64,000 bases of DNA, from contig OZ244829.1 of the NCBI GenBank assembly GCA_965220415.1, positions 186,001 through 250,000 of the forward strand. Direction: 5' to 3'. Source of the stretch: JAJDTR01 sp965220415. GTDB lineage: Bacteria; Poribacteria; WGA-4E; JAJDTR01. Positions 34,218 to 42,693 of this stretch are shown here, piece by piece; position 1 is the stretch's first letter, and each line of letters opens with the position of its first letter. The translations under genes and the position numbers were made by a program. A model generated the notes under the pieces. That model was not told the DNA's origin, made no database searches, and saw only the letters and a program-made list of their open reading frames with translations.

Positions 34218-35453
34218 ATGAATGTCGAGCAACTAAAAGGAAAAACTGTTGGCGCAGCTGTTTCGGGTGGACTTGATAGCTGCACGATTACGAGATGGTT
34301 AGTCGATCATGGTGTTAACGTAGTGTGTTTTACCGCTGATCTTTGCCAACCGGATGAAAAGAACGTTAACGAAATACGTGAGCGGATGCTGGCATCCGGC
34401 GCACAAGAATCTGTAATAGTCGATGCCAAGGATGCGCTGGCAATGGCTGGAGTGAAGGTCATCCAGTGCCAAGCCATGTACGAGGGCGGCTATTGGAATA
34501 CAACCGGAATTGCGCGCCATATCACGGTGAAAACCTTACTACCGGAGATGCGCAAACGCAGCATAACTATTCTCGGGCATGGATGCACCGGCAGAGGCAA
34601 CGATCAGGTACGATTTCAACTCGCGGCGAACATGCTCGATCCTGAAGTTTCGGTGTATGCGCCTTGGCGAGATCCGGCTTTCTTGGATGAATTTGGCGGT
34701 AGGAAGGAGATGATTGATTTCTGCAATGCACGGGGGCTTCCCGTTACTGCTACGCACGAAAAACCCTATTCTACCGATGCGAATCTACTTGGCTTAACGC
34801 ACGAAGCTGGAATGTTGGAATCGCTTAAAACGCCTGCCAAGTTTATCACACCCGGAATGGGAATTCACCCCGAAGATGCGCCAGACGAAGTTGAGTATTT
34901 TACCGTAGCTTTTTCTGGAGGGATTCCTGTGGAGATTAACGGGAGTCCAACCACGCCGCTTCAGGCTATACTGGAAGCAAACCGAATCGGGGGCAGGAAC
35001 GGGATAGGTGTTGGCATCCACACGGTCGAGAATCGATTTGTGGGGATAAAGAGCCGAGGGGTTTATGAGTCGCCGGGGATGGAATTGCTCGGAAAGTGTT
35101 ACGAATATCTGCTTCAACTTATTTTGGATAGACGCGCGCGACGCGTGTTTAATCAGGTATCGGATACAGTTGCGGAGCAGATTTATCAAGGCTATTGGTT
35201 TGACCCCGCTACGCAATCGTTGCTTGGATCAATTGAACCGTTCACCCGGTTGGCTCAAGGAACCATTACGGTTGGACTGTATAAAGGCAATGTTTCATTC
35301 CACGCGGCGGGCGGAGTTCCACACTCAATCTACTCCGAGGAGACGGCTTCAATGGAGGCGGTTGGCGATTTCGATCACACCGACTCTGAAGGATTTGTGT
35401 CGGTGCTGGGCGTTGGCGCCAGAGCCTTGGCTGTAGGAGGGCAAATTAAGTAG
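34218..35453 (+). CDS. argG: Argininosuccinate synthase
   Basis: The 411-residue enzyme joins citrulline and aspartate with ATP in arginine synthesis. The PP-loop S-G-G-L-D-S lies at 16-21. Y-W-N-T-T-G-I-A-R, H-G-C-T-G-R-G-N-D-Q-V-R-F and Y-S-T-D-A-N-L-L-G match the conserved citrulline and aspartate sites, and G-I-K-S-R-G-V-Y-E-S-P-G is a further family signature. Start is ATG 34218, with AAGGGGA 5 bases upstream; the frame back to 34158 lacks a site. No other arginine genes are nearby. It is convergent with the following minus-strand gene. Confidence 0.93.
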   Translation: MNVEQLKGKTVGAAVSGGLDSCTITRWLVDHGVNVVCFTADLCQPDEKNVNEIRERMLASGAQESVIVDAKDALAMAGVKVIQCQAMYEGGYWNTTGIARHITVKTLLPEMRKRSITILGHGCTGRGNDQVRFQLAANMLDPEVSVYAPWRDPAFLDEFGGRKEMIDFCNARGLPVTATHEKPYSTDANLLGLTHEAGMLESLKTPAKFITPGMGIHPEDAPDEVEYFTVAFSGGIPVEINGSPTTPLQAILEANRIGGRNGIGVGIHTVENRFVGIKSRGVYESPGMELLGKCYEYLLQLILDRRARRVFNQVSDTVAEQIYQGYWFDPATQSLLGSIEPFTRLAQGTITVGLYKGNVSFHAAGGVPHSIYSEETASMEAVGDFDHTDSEGFVSVLGVGARALAVGGQIK

Positions 35454-35570
35454 AATAGGATGTACGAATTCGGTTTGTAGTAGGCACGCTTCACCGCAGT
35501 GAAACTGCAAGATGGTTTCGGATTATGGAGTGCGCCTACAACTTTCCTCGACTACCATTGATTGGCGAGT

Positions 35571-37580
35571 TCAAACTAGGTCCGGATCGGCGATGATTTC
35601 AACCACGCTTGGACCGTCGTGAGAAAGTGCGTCCGATAGGGCACAGTCTAGGTCGCCTTGGTTCGTAACGCGAATGCCTAGCGCACCGCAAATGTTGGCA
35701 TATTCCGCAAAGTTCGGATTGTGCAGCGAAGTCTGCCACACGTCCCAATGTCCTGCGCGCTGCTCTTTCGTAATTTTACCGAGCTGGTTGTTGTTCAGCA
35801 ATATATGAGTAATGTTCATGCCGTATTTAACCGCGGTGGTAAGTTCAGCCATGTATTGTCCGAACCCGCCATCCCCGGAAACCGCAATCACGGGCCGACC
35901 ATTGTAGCACGGGTCGTCCTCTTGCGTTGCCGCAAACGCCCCCATTGCCGCAGGATACGCGAAACCGATAGAACCCAAGTACCCGGACATCAGGATTGAT
36001 TGCTGCGTGCATTCGAAATACCGACCAAATGAGTAGGTGTTATTTCCTACGTCCACTGCGATAATAGCATCCTCGGGTATTTGCCTGTTCATGGCTGCAA
36101 AGACAGACGCGGAGTTGATCCCTTTTCCGCGGGTTTCAAGCAGCCGTCGTTCTTTCTCGGTTCTCCAAATATTCCAACGCTCGGCAATTTCCGGACGTTG
36201 GTTAATCGTATCAATCTTTCCGTCGAAAGCGTTGGAAAGTAATCCTGTCGTAACGCCGATCTCTCCCCAAACAGGTACATCTACGGCGTGAAACTTCCCT
36301 AACATCATTGCGTCAAAGTCAACTTGAATAGTCGGCTTTTTGTCCGTGATGCCGGTATGGTTACTGAAGCTGGCGCCGAGTACGAGCAAGCAATCGGATT
36401 CGTTCATAAACCAACTCGCGATTGGCGTGCCGCTGCGACCAAGAACACCGCAACCGAGTGGATGTTTATCAGAGATTAGCCCCTTGCCTTTGAAGGTGGT
36501 GATAATTGGGCAATTAAGCATTTCTGCGAAGGCAGTTATTTCGGGCATATTGAAGCGAGCGCCGTGGCCCACTATGACGGCAGGTCTTTTTGAATTTCGG
36601 AGTAGGTCAACCGCTTCCTGAAGTGAGTCCTCCGGAGGAGAGATTGCGCGTGGTGTAACTCTCCCCTCGGGGGAACCGGCTTCAGCATCTTCCAATGCGG
36701 ATAGAGTCTGAACTTCATCTGGAAAGATTAGGTGTGAGACTCCGCGATTGAGTATGGCACTTTTGCATGCGAGGGTCATGAGTTCGGCATGTTTGCTGGT
36801 ATGCAACACGGATTGCGTCCACTGGGCAACTTTGCCGTATGCCGCCCCCAAATCAATCTCTTGAAAAGCGCCGGGACCGAGGACTTGGGTGTCAACTTGT
36901 CCGGTCAGCGCTAAGATTGGCGCCCGATCGACATTGGCGTCCCAAAGCCCCGTGAGCAAGTTTGTCGCTCCAGGCCCAGCGATTCCGAGGCAGGCAGCCG
37001 GTCGTCCCGTCAGTTTGCCGTATGCTGATGCAGCAAACGATGCGGCGCCTTCGTGGCGAATTCCGATATAAGTCAGTTTTCCAGCTTCTTCCTGTTCTCG
37101 CAATGCGTCAGCCAAGCCGAGATTGGAGTGACCTACCATACCGAACACGTGGCGTACTCCCCAATTCACCATCGTTTCTACTATTACATCGGATACTGTA
37201 CGAATTCGTGGTTGTTCCGCCGCTAATCCGACATAAATGCCGTCCGGTTTTTCTTGCACCGGATAAGTTTCGACTCCATCATCATAACCGCCGGGAGGTT
37301 TACCCGTAAGCGGGTGAAAATCCCATCCATGCCACGGACATCGCAGCCATCCTTGCTCTATCGAGCCTTCGCCAAGTGGACCGCCTTGATGCGGGCATTT
37401 GTTGTCAAGTGCCGCGTATTTTCCTTCGAATCGTGTCATGCAGAGCGTCTTGTGCGCGCACGTAACCGGTTTGACCCGCCCCTCGGGTAACTCATTGACG
37501 TCGAGCGCTTTGTACCAGATCTGCCCGGCTTCCTCATTGTCCACGTCTGCTCTCGTTTCTTCTCTTTTTTCGTTTTCCAT
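35571..37580 (-). CDS. Rieske-domain / thiamine-diphosphate enzyme fusion (acetolactate synthase-like)
   Basis: This 669-residue protein joins two units. Residues 22-118 are a Rieske [2Fe-2S] domain with C62-P-H64 and C81-P-W-H84. From about 126 it is a full TPP-dependent enzyme of the acetolactate synthase/pyruvate oxidase class: I-R-H-E177 with the catalytic glutamate, G-P-G-A-T-N-L-L-T-G-L, a central domain with G-H-G-A-R-F, and the cofactor site G-D-G-G-F-G followed about 27 residues on by N-N-N-Q-L-G-K. I chose ATG 37580 for AGGAG 8 bases upstream. The Rieske unit could feed or drain electrons for an oxidative decarboxylation, but the reaction is unknown. The class III aminotransferase and PLP dehydratase upstream on the same strand may belong to one pathway. 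Confidence 0.85.
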   Translation of the reverse strand: MENEKREETRADVDNEEAGQIWYKALDVNELPEGRVKPVTCAHKTLCMTRFEGKYAALDNKCPHQGGPLGEGSIEQGWLRCPWHGWDFHPLTGKPPGGYDDGVETYPVQEKPDGIYVGLAAEQPRIRTVSDVIVETMVNWGVRHVFGMVGHSNLGLADALREQEEAGKLTYIGIRHEGAASFAASAYGKLTGRPAACLGIAGPGATNLLTGLWDANVDRAPILALTGQVDTQVLGPGAFQEIDLGAAYGKVAQWTQSVLHTSKHAELMTLACKSAILNRGVSHLIFPDEVQTLSALEDAEAGSPEGRVTPRAISPPEDSLQEAVDLLRNSKRPAVIVGHGARFNMPEITAFAEMLNCPIITTFKGKGLISDKHPLGCGVLGRSGTPIASWFMNESDCLLVLGASFSNHTGITDKKPTIQVDFDAMMLGKFHAVDVPVWGEIGVTTGLLSNAFDGKIDTINQRPEIAERWNIWRTEKERRLLETRGKGINSASVFAAMNRQIPEDAIIAVDVGNNTYSFGRYFECTQQSILMSGYLGSIGFAYPAAMGAFAATQEDDPCYNGRPVIAVSGDGGFGQYMAELTTAVKYGMNITHILLNNNQLGKITKEQRAGHWDVWQTSLHNPNFAEYANICGALGIRVTNQGDLDCALSDALSHDGPSVVEIIADPDLV

Positions 37581-37692
37581 GATTCTACTCCTCTCCACTA
37601 TCCGATCTCCGAATTCAGATCGCCACGGGCGCAACTCACCCTATGCCTAAAACATTGAAAACCATAGATGTTCGATGGCGCGAGTCCTACTC

Positions 37693-39039
37693 TCAATATC
37701 CCAGTTGCTTTGATGTTTCTTCAATGGCATCTCCCAGCACATTTACTACAACAGACACTTCATCCTCATTTATCGTAAAGGGTGGGCTGATAGCGATGTG
37801 GTCGCCACTGACGCCGTTAACCAAACCCGGTGCGCCGGGCATAACCAATACTCCGTTTTCAAAGGCAGCACTGACAATCATTGACGTTACATCTTTTGAG
37901 ACATCAAACGGCGTATTCTTATTCTTGTCGGCGACGAATTCCATTCCAATGAGTAGCCCCTTTCCACGCACCTCTCCGACAATTGGCAACTCTTGCAAAT
38001 CACGGAGTTTATCAAGCATCAACTCGCCCATCTCTGCACACCGTGACACAAGGTTGTGTTCCTGAATGTAGTTTTGTACGGCAAGTGCAACCGCACAGGA
38101 GAGCGGATTTCCTCCATAGGTATGACCGTGCGTAAACGATGTTGACTTCGAGTAAATTGCGTCATATATCCTCTCATGTGCGATAGTAGCGGCGATAGGC
38201 GTGTATCCGCTGCTTAACCCCTTTCCCGTAGCCATAATGTCGGGAGTCACCTTCCAGTGTTCAATACCAAAGTTGAGACCTGTGCGCCCAAATCCGGTCA
38301 CAACCTCGTCGATAATCAGCAGAACATTATGTCGATCACATATCTCTCGAATTGCGGGATAGTAATCAGGCGGCGGTGCAACGCCGGCAGCGGACGTACC
38401 GAGGATTGGCTCGGCGATGAATGCGGAGATATACTCGCTTCCCTCTTGAGTGATTACCCGTTCAAGTTCGTCGGCACAACTGAGGTGGCATTCGGGATAA
38501 GTTTGTCCGTAGGGACAACGGTAGCAGAACGGCGGCGGAATATGTGGGAAGTCGAGAAGGTATGGAACATAATCCTCGCGCCACGGGGTGCGTCCGGACA
38601 TCGAAAGCGCGCCGATCGTGTTTCCGTGCCAACCCTGCCATCGGGCTATCACCTTATATTTTTTGGGATTTCCAGTTTCAATGTGGTACTTCCGTGCGAT
38701 TTTCATCGCGGCTTCCGTGGCTTCCGAGCCACCTGAAACATAAAATACTCTGGATAATCCCTCTGGCGCGAGTTCAGTGATTTTCTCGGCGAGATCGACT
38801 TGGGATTGAGTAAGGAAACGGCCATACGTGAAACAGACTTTGCTTGCCTGTTCTGCCATCGCGCCCACTATTTCTTTCACGCCGTGACCGATGCTCACAA
38901 CATGAACGCCCGCGGCGGCATCAAGATAGCGCTTTCCTTCGGTATCAAAAAGATAGATGCCATCGCCGTGCGTAATGTATTGCCACTCTTTTTTGAGTGT
39001 CCTGTGAAAAATCCGATCTCCGTCCGTGATTTCTATCAT
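37693..39039 (-). CDS. Class III aminotransferase with four-cysteine insert
   Basis: The 448-residue PLP enzyme is of the omega-aminotransferase type. G-G-S-E-A-T-E-A-A binds the cofactor phosphate, I-I-D-E-V-V-T-G-F-G-R-T-G holds the ring-binding aspartate, and A-T-G-K-G-L-S-S-G carries the Schiff-base lysine. H-G-H-T-Y-G-G-N-P is also conserved. An insert near residues 175-195 has C-Y-R-C-P-Y-G then C-H-L-S-C, four cysteines seen in one branch of the family. Substrate is uncertain: an amine or omega-amino acid with pyruvate or 2-oxoglutarate. It is followed on the same strand by the Rieske-TPP fusion, 112 bases away. Confidence 0.87.
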   Translation of the reverse strand: MIEITDGDRIFHRTLKKEWQYITHGDGIYLFDTEGKRYLDAAAGVHVVSIGHGVKEIVGAMAEQASKVCFTYGRFLTQSQVDLAEKITELAPEGLSRVFYVSGGSEATEAAMKIARKYHIETGNPKKYKVIARWQGWHGNTIGALSMSGRTPWREDYVPYLLDFPHIPPPFCYRCPYGQTYPECHLSCADELERVITQEGSEYISAFIAEPILGTSAAGVAPPPDYYPAIREICDRHNVLLIIDEVVTGFGRTGLNFGIEHWKVTPDIMATGKGLSSGYTPIAATIAHERIYDAIYSKSTSFTHGHTYGGNPLSCAVALAVQNYIQEHNLVSRCAEMGELMLDKLRDLQELPIVGEVRGKGLLIGMEFVADKNKNTPFDVSKDVTSMIVSAAFENGVLVMPGAPGLVNGVSGDHIAISPPFTINEDEVSVVVNVLGDAIEETSKQLGY

Positions 39040-39107
39040 ATATGTTGCCTCAATGATTAGACATCATTTGATGGCTTGCACATCGGCTAACGTAACGTTG
39101 TCCTCAT

Positions 39108-40064
39108 TTATCCAACTATCGACTTTAGTGTTGCAGTATCGATATTGGCACCACTCATTACCATCACGACGTTCCTGTTCTTTAGCTCAGTCTTCAGCTT
39201 GCACGCAGCCGCGATTGGAGCAACAGCGGCCGGTTCCGCCAAGTTGTGCGTATATCGTAACGCCATTCGAACGGCTTCTCGAATTTCGTCTTCGCTCACC
39301 AATACGATTTGGTGAATTCCTTTCTTGAGAATTGACAGCGGCAGGTCGAATGGTACTCGAGTAGCTAGTCCATCCGCAATGGTTTCGCATGACTCGGTTT
39401 GAATTGACTTTCCCGCCTTCCATGAGAGGTATATAGCCGGCGCGTTCTCCGCTTGGACGCCGATTATTTTCGCCCCTGGATGGATTGCGCGTGCCGCGGT
39501 AATCGTGCCGCACGATCCACTACCTCCTCCGATTGGTACGATAATTACGTCCAGATTCGGTAGTTCTTCGAAGATTTCGAGGGAATATGTCCCCACGCCA
39601 TGATATAGAGCGGGTTCAACAAGCGGATTCAGATAGTAATATCCTCGCTCGGCTTGCAATCGTTCGCACAACTCACGTGCCTCATCAAAGTCAGCTCCAT
39701 GTTCGATGAGTTCCGCACCGTAAGCGCGCATCGCGCTATTCTTTTCCGGATTGTTTCCGTACGGTACAACGATAGTGGTGTGAACTCCAAATTCCCTTCC
39801 GGCAAGGGCTATCGACTGACCGTGATTCCCTCTCGTGACCGTGACGACTCCGCACCCTTTTTGTTCATCTGAAAGTTGTGCCATGAAGTTCAAACCGCCG
39901 CGAATCTTGAAACTCCCGGTTGGCAGATGATTTTCATGCTTGATGTAGGCGTTAAAACCGAAGAAGCTAGACAACTCGGGATATGGAATAAGCGGGGTGG
40001 GTTTTATAAAGCGGTAGACGGGGTGGCGTGCTGCTAGAATGCCTTGAAATGTAACCGAACTCAA
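39108..40064 (-). CDS. Threonine/serine dehydratase-like PLP enzyme
   Basis: The 318-residue fold-type II PLP enzyme resembles threonine dehydratase without the regulatory ACT domain. P-T-P-L near the start, G-S-F-K53-I-R-G-G with the Schiff-base lysine, T-R-G-N-H-G-Q-S for the substrate carboxylate, and G-G-G-S-G-S-C-G for the cofactor phosphate are clear. I chose TTG 40064, with AAGGGAGA about 5 bases upstream; the frame back to 40112 would leave an almost zero-length leader. It may be a serine/threonine dehydratase, a serine racemase or a beta-hydroxyaspartate-type lyase. Confidence 0.85.
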   Translation of the reverse strand: MSSVTFQGILAARHPVYRFIKPTPLIPYPELSSFFGFNAYIKHENHLPTGSFKIRGGLNFMAQLSDEQKGCGVVTVTRGNHGQSIALAGREFGVHTTIVVPYGNNPEKNSAMRAYGAELIEHGADFDEARELCERLQAERGYYYLNPLVEPALYHGVGTYSLEIFEELPNLDVIIVPIGGGSGSCGTITAARAIHPGAKIIGVQAENAPAIYLSWKAGKSIQTESCETIADGLATRVPFDLPLSILKKGIHQIVLVSEDEIREAVRMALRYTHNLAEPAAVAPIAAACKLKTELKNRNVVMVMSGANIDTATLKSIVG

Positions 40065-40102
40065 AGGAATCTCCCTTGTAAATTGACCTAATATTTGGTA
40101 CA

Positions 40103-40131
40103 ATAATAGCAACGATTGAGAGTGCTGTCAA
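40103..40131 (-). promoter_or_regulatory. Sigma-70-type promoter for the PLP dehydratase gene
   Basis: On the minus strand TTGACA (40131-40126) and TATTAT (40108-40103) have a 17-base spacer. Initiation falls near 40096, leaving a leader of about 32 bases to TTG 40064. Confidence 0.65.
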
Positions 40132-40354
40132 CCCAATACCTTTGGTGCAAGACAAGTAGTTGAACAGCCAGATACACGATGAATCGGATTACTATAAATT
40201 GATGGTCGCAATTCGGAGATCGCTCCTACTGAAGGCGCATAGTCTAGGCGGATTACATCGTGCATTCAATGATTCAAGATCGCTCGTACGATCCGAAATA
40301 ATAATCTCCAAATTGTTTGAAATTCTATTACCTGTGGCGGTTAAGATAACGTAA

Positions 40355-41332
40355 ATGACAGAATCACAATGGCAATCGGATCTGATTGAAGTGAGAGACG
40401 AAACGGATCCGATAGAAGTCACTTATCAGAACGGTTGGACAGATGGATTGCCGGTTGTTCCACCAACGCCCGAGCGCGTAAAACACATGCTTACGGGTAC
40501 GAAACGTCCGACAGATGAGATGATCGCGCCAATTCCGCCCAAGTGGGGACGCGCCACGGTTGAAAAAGTCGCCATCAATGCGGTTATGGCGGGCTGCAAG
40601 CCGGAATACATGCCTGTCATCATTGCAGCGATTGAAGCGATGACAACCGATGTATTCAGTTTGCATGGCGTTCAGGTAACCACTTCTCTTGTATCACCGC
40701 TGTTAATTGTTAATGGTCCCATACGAAAAGAATTGGAAATAAACGATGGTTTCAATGTCTTTGGCCAAGGTTGGCGGAGCAATGCCACTATTGGCAGGGC
40801 GGTTCGCCTCATCTGCACCAACATCGGCGGTGCATTGCCCGGGGAATTGGATCGCGCGACGTTTGGACATTCGGGGAAGTTCACGTATTGCGTTGGAGAA
40901 AAAGAAGAGGTCAGCCCATGGTCGCCGCTGCACGTCGATCGTGGATTTGCAGCGTCTCAAAGCGCCGTAACTGTCTTTGCAGGCGCTTCGCCGCGGGTCA
41001 TTGATGACCACGGTAGCAATACGGCGGAGGGAATACTCAACACAATTTGCCTTAATCTCGCCGTGCCGGGAATCGCCGACGGAGAAATAGTCATAGTAAT
41101 GAGTCCAGAGCACTCAAAGACCATTGGCGACGATGGTTTAACCAAACGTGAAGTTCAAGAATACGTGCACGAGCACACTAAGATTGACACTTCCAAAACG
41201 GGATTAATCTCTCCTCACAAACCTGACGAGGTAATTGTTATGGTGGCAGGTGGGCCGGCCGGGCGAAGTACGATGGCAGTTTCAGGTTGGGGAAGTTCAA
41301 CCCAATCCGTAACTGTGCCAATAGATGCCTGA
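40355..41332 (+). CDS. Conserved protein of unknown function (GWTDGLPVVPPT family)
   Basis: The 325-residue soluble protein has no membrane segment or signal. Its N-terminal G-W-T-D-G-L-P-V-V-P-P-T, then E-K-V-A-I-N-A-V-M-A-G-C-K-P-E-Y-M-P and I-V-N-G-P-I-R-K are a family signature that I recall from uncharacterised proteins of soil and marine bacteria. The middle has N-A-T-I-G-R-A and P-G-E-L-D-R-A-T-F-G-H-S-G-K-F. Some relatives are, to my recollection, linked to UGSC-type selenoproteins, but no UGSC motif or in-frame TGA is seen here. The start ATG has a poor ribosome site. No function is proposed. Confidence 0.75.
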   Translation: MTESQWQSDLIEVRDETDPIEVTYQNGWTDGLPVVPPTPERVKHMLTGTKRPTDEMIAPIPPKWGRATVEKVAINAVMAGCKPEYMPVIIAAIEAMTTDVFSLHGVQVTTSLVSPLLIVNGPIRKELEINDGFNVFGQGWRSNATIGRAVRLICTNIGGALPGELDRATFGHSGKFTYCVGEKEEVSPWSPLHVDRGFAASQSAVTVFAGASPRVIDDHGSNTAEGILNTICLNLAVPGIADGEIVIVMSPEHSKTIGDDGLTKREVQEYVHEHTKIDTSKTGLISPHKPDEVIVMVAGGPAGRSTMAVSGWGSSTQSVTVPIDA

Positions 41333-41565
41333 TGCGATAGCACCGGAGGCTACAGTTACCACAAATAAACACCGCATTTTGATTCGCAGGCCAGGCTGTA
41401 GACACTGCTATGTCCTTGGATTTGACACGATATGTACGGAATGAAATTTCACTTTGAATGCCGGATCAGAAATTTGAACACACATTTAATCCTTCATCTA
41501 ATCCTACATCAATTTTTGCGGAAACGAAACGTGTCTATTGTCGTTTTCTGTGAAAGGAGCCAATA

Positions 41566-42030
41566 ATGGATGCGCACACGTTGTCTCTGCCAATAAGCAC
41601 CCTAAATCCGAATCAACCTTGTTCAGTGGAAGTTGGTACGTTGGTTAGTGAAGCTATCCAATTGATGCAGGATGGCAGATTTGGATGCGTGTTGGTTGTT
41701 GACGCCGACGCAAGGCTTGTCGGCATCGTCACCGAGAGGGACCTACTCGTAGAGATTACTGGCACAGGCGCCGTACCAGAGGACGTGGTTGTCGATGACA
41801 TCATGACACCTGAACCGGAATCACTGCGTGCAAGCGATCCGATTGCTTTTGCATTAAATCTCATGCATCTGGGACATTACCGCCACGTACCTCTGGTTTT
41901 GTTCGATGATGAGACTCAAAGCGACGAAGGTGGTTATCCGGTCGGTGTAATCTCAAGCAAGGACATTACTCACCACGTCGCCGCCTTCTTGGAAGAAAGT
42001 AACGGAGAGGAGTCGATAGATGCTATATGA
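41566..42030 (+). CDS. CBS-domain pair protein 1
   Basis: The 154-residue protein is one Bateman module of two CBS domains (about residues 8-65 and 80-145). G-C-V-L-V-V-D with G-I-V-T-E-R-D-L-L and H-V-P-L-V with G-V-I-S-S-K-D-I are the sensor strands. Such modules bind adenine nucleotides and regulate partners. GAAAGGAG precedes ATG 41566. The last 11 bases overlap the second CBS gene. Confidence 0.88.
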   Translation: MDAHTLSLPISTLNPNQPCSVEVGTLVSEAIQLMQDGRFGCVLVVDADARLVGIVTERDLLVEITGTGAVPEDVVVDDIMTPEPESLRASDPIAFALNLMHLGHYRHVPLVLFDDETQSDEGGYPVGVISSKDITHHVAAFLEESNGEESIDAI

Positions 42031-42559
42031 GGAAATCGTTGATGAAGAACTGGCGATTATGGATGAATCGCCCGATGAACCTTCAAAAACGTTGAGTGCG
42101 CACGAAATCCAGGTTCCACTAAATTCTCTGATGACTCCTCCGGTTACAATTGAAATGGGCGCGAGTGCCCAAGATGCTATCAATTTAATGATTGATAGCC
42201 ATGTCGGGCATGTGTTGATTGTATCCGCCGGAATTCTGAAAGGGATTTTCAGCGAGCGTGATGTGTTAGTGAAGATTCTAAACAAGCAGGTAGGGAATCT
42301 AAGGCAGACACCGGTCGAACATTTTATGAAAGCCGATCCACAAACCGCCAACGTGAAAGATTCTCTCGACACAGCAATCTTGTATATGGCGAAAGGCGGC
42401 TATAGACATGTTCCAATAGTAGATGAGGAGAATCGGCCTGTTGGGACAGTTTCGGTGCGCGATATTATTTCCCACTTGGTCGAACATTTCCCGCAAGATG
42501 TGCTAACACTTCCTCCCAAACCGATTCGCCGCGCGATGAAATCCCGTGAGGGTGCGTAA
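42020..42559 (+). CDS. CBS-domain pair protein 2
   Basis: The 179-residue protein has an acidic N-terminal extension of about 30 residues, then two CBS domains (about 40-95 and 105-165), with G-I-F-S-E-R-D-V-L-V-K-I and H-V-P-I-V-D-E-E-N and G-T-V-S-V-R-D-I. GGAGAGGAG ends 8 bases before ATG 42020, inside the preceding gene, so the overlap is a genuine coupled start. Together with the first CBS gene it may form a heteromer. korAB begin 135 bases on, so nucleotide-sensing of energy state near a central ferredoxin-dependent enzyme is plausible but unproven. Confidence 0.87.
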   Translation: MLYEEIVDEELAIMDESPDEPSKTLSAHEIQVPLNSLMTPPVTIEMGASAQDAINLMIDSHVGHVLIVSAGILKGIFSERDVLVKILNKQVGNLRQTPVEHFMKADPQTANVKDSLDTAILYMAKGGYRHVPIVDEENRPVGTVSVRDIISHLVEHFPQDVLTLPPKPIRRAMKSREGA

Positions 42560-42693
42560 ACGTAGATACACGGACAAAGATTTGGGTGCATAAAAACAGT
42601 AAGAACATGGCAGTTTGAGAAGAGTATGAGTCGACGCCGTCGAACAGCAGGGTAATGTGGAATGACGCTACATGGGAAGGATAGAGAAGTGCG

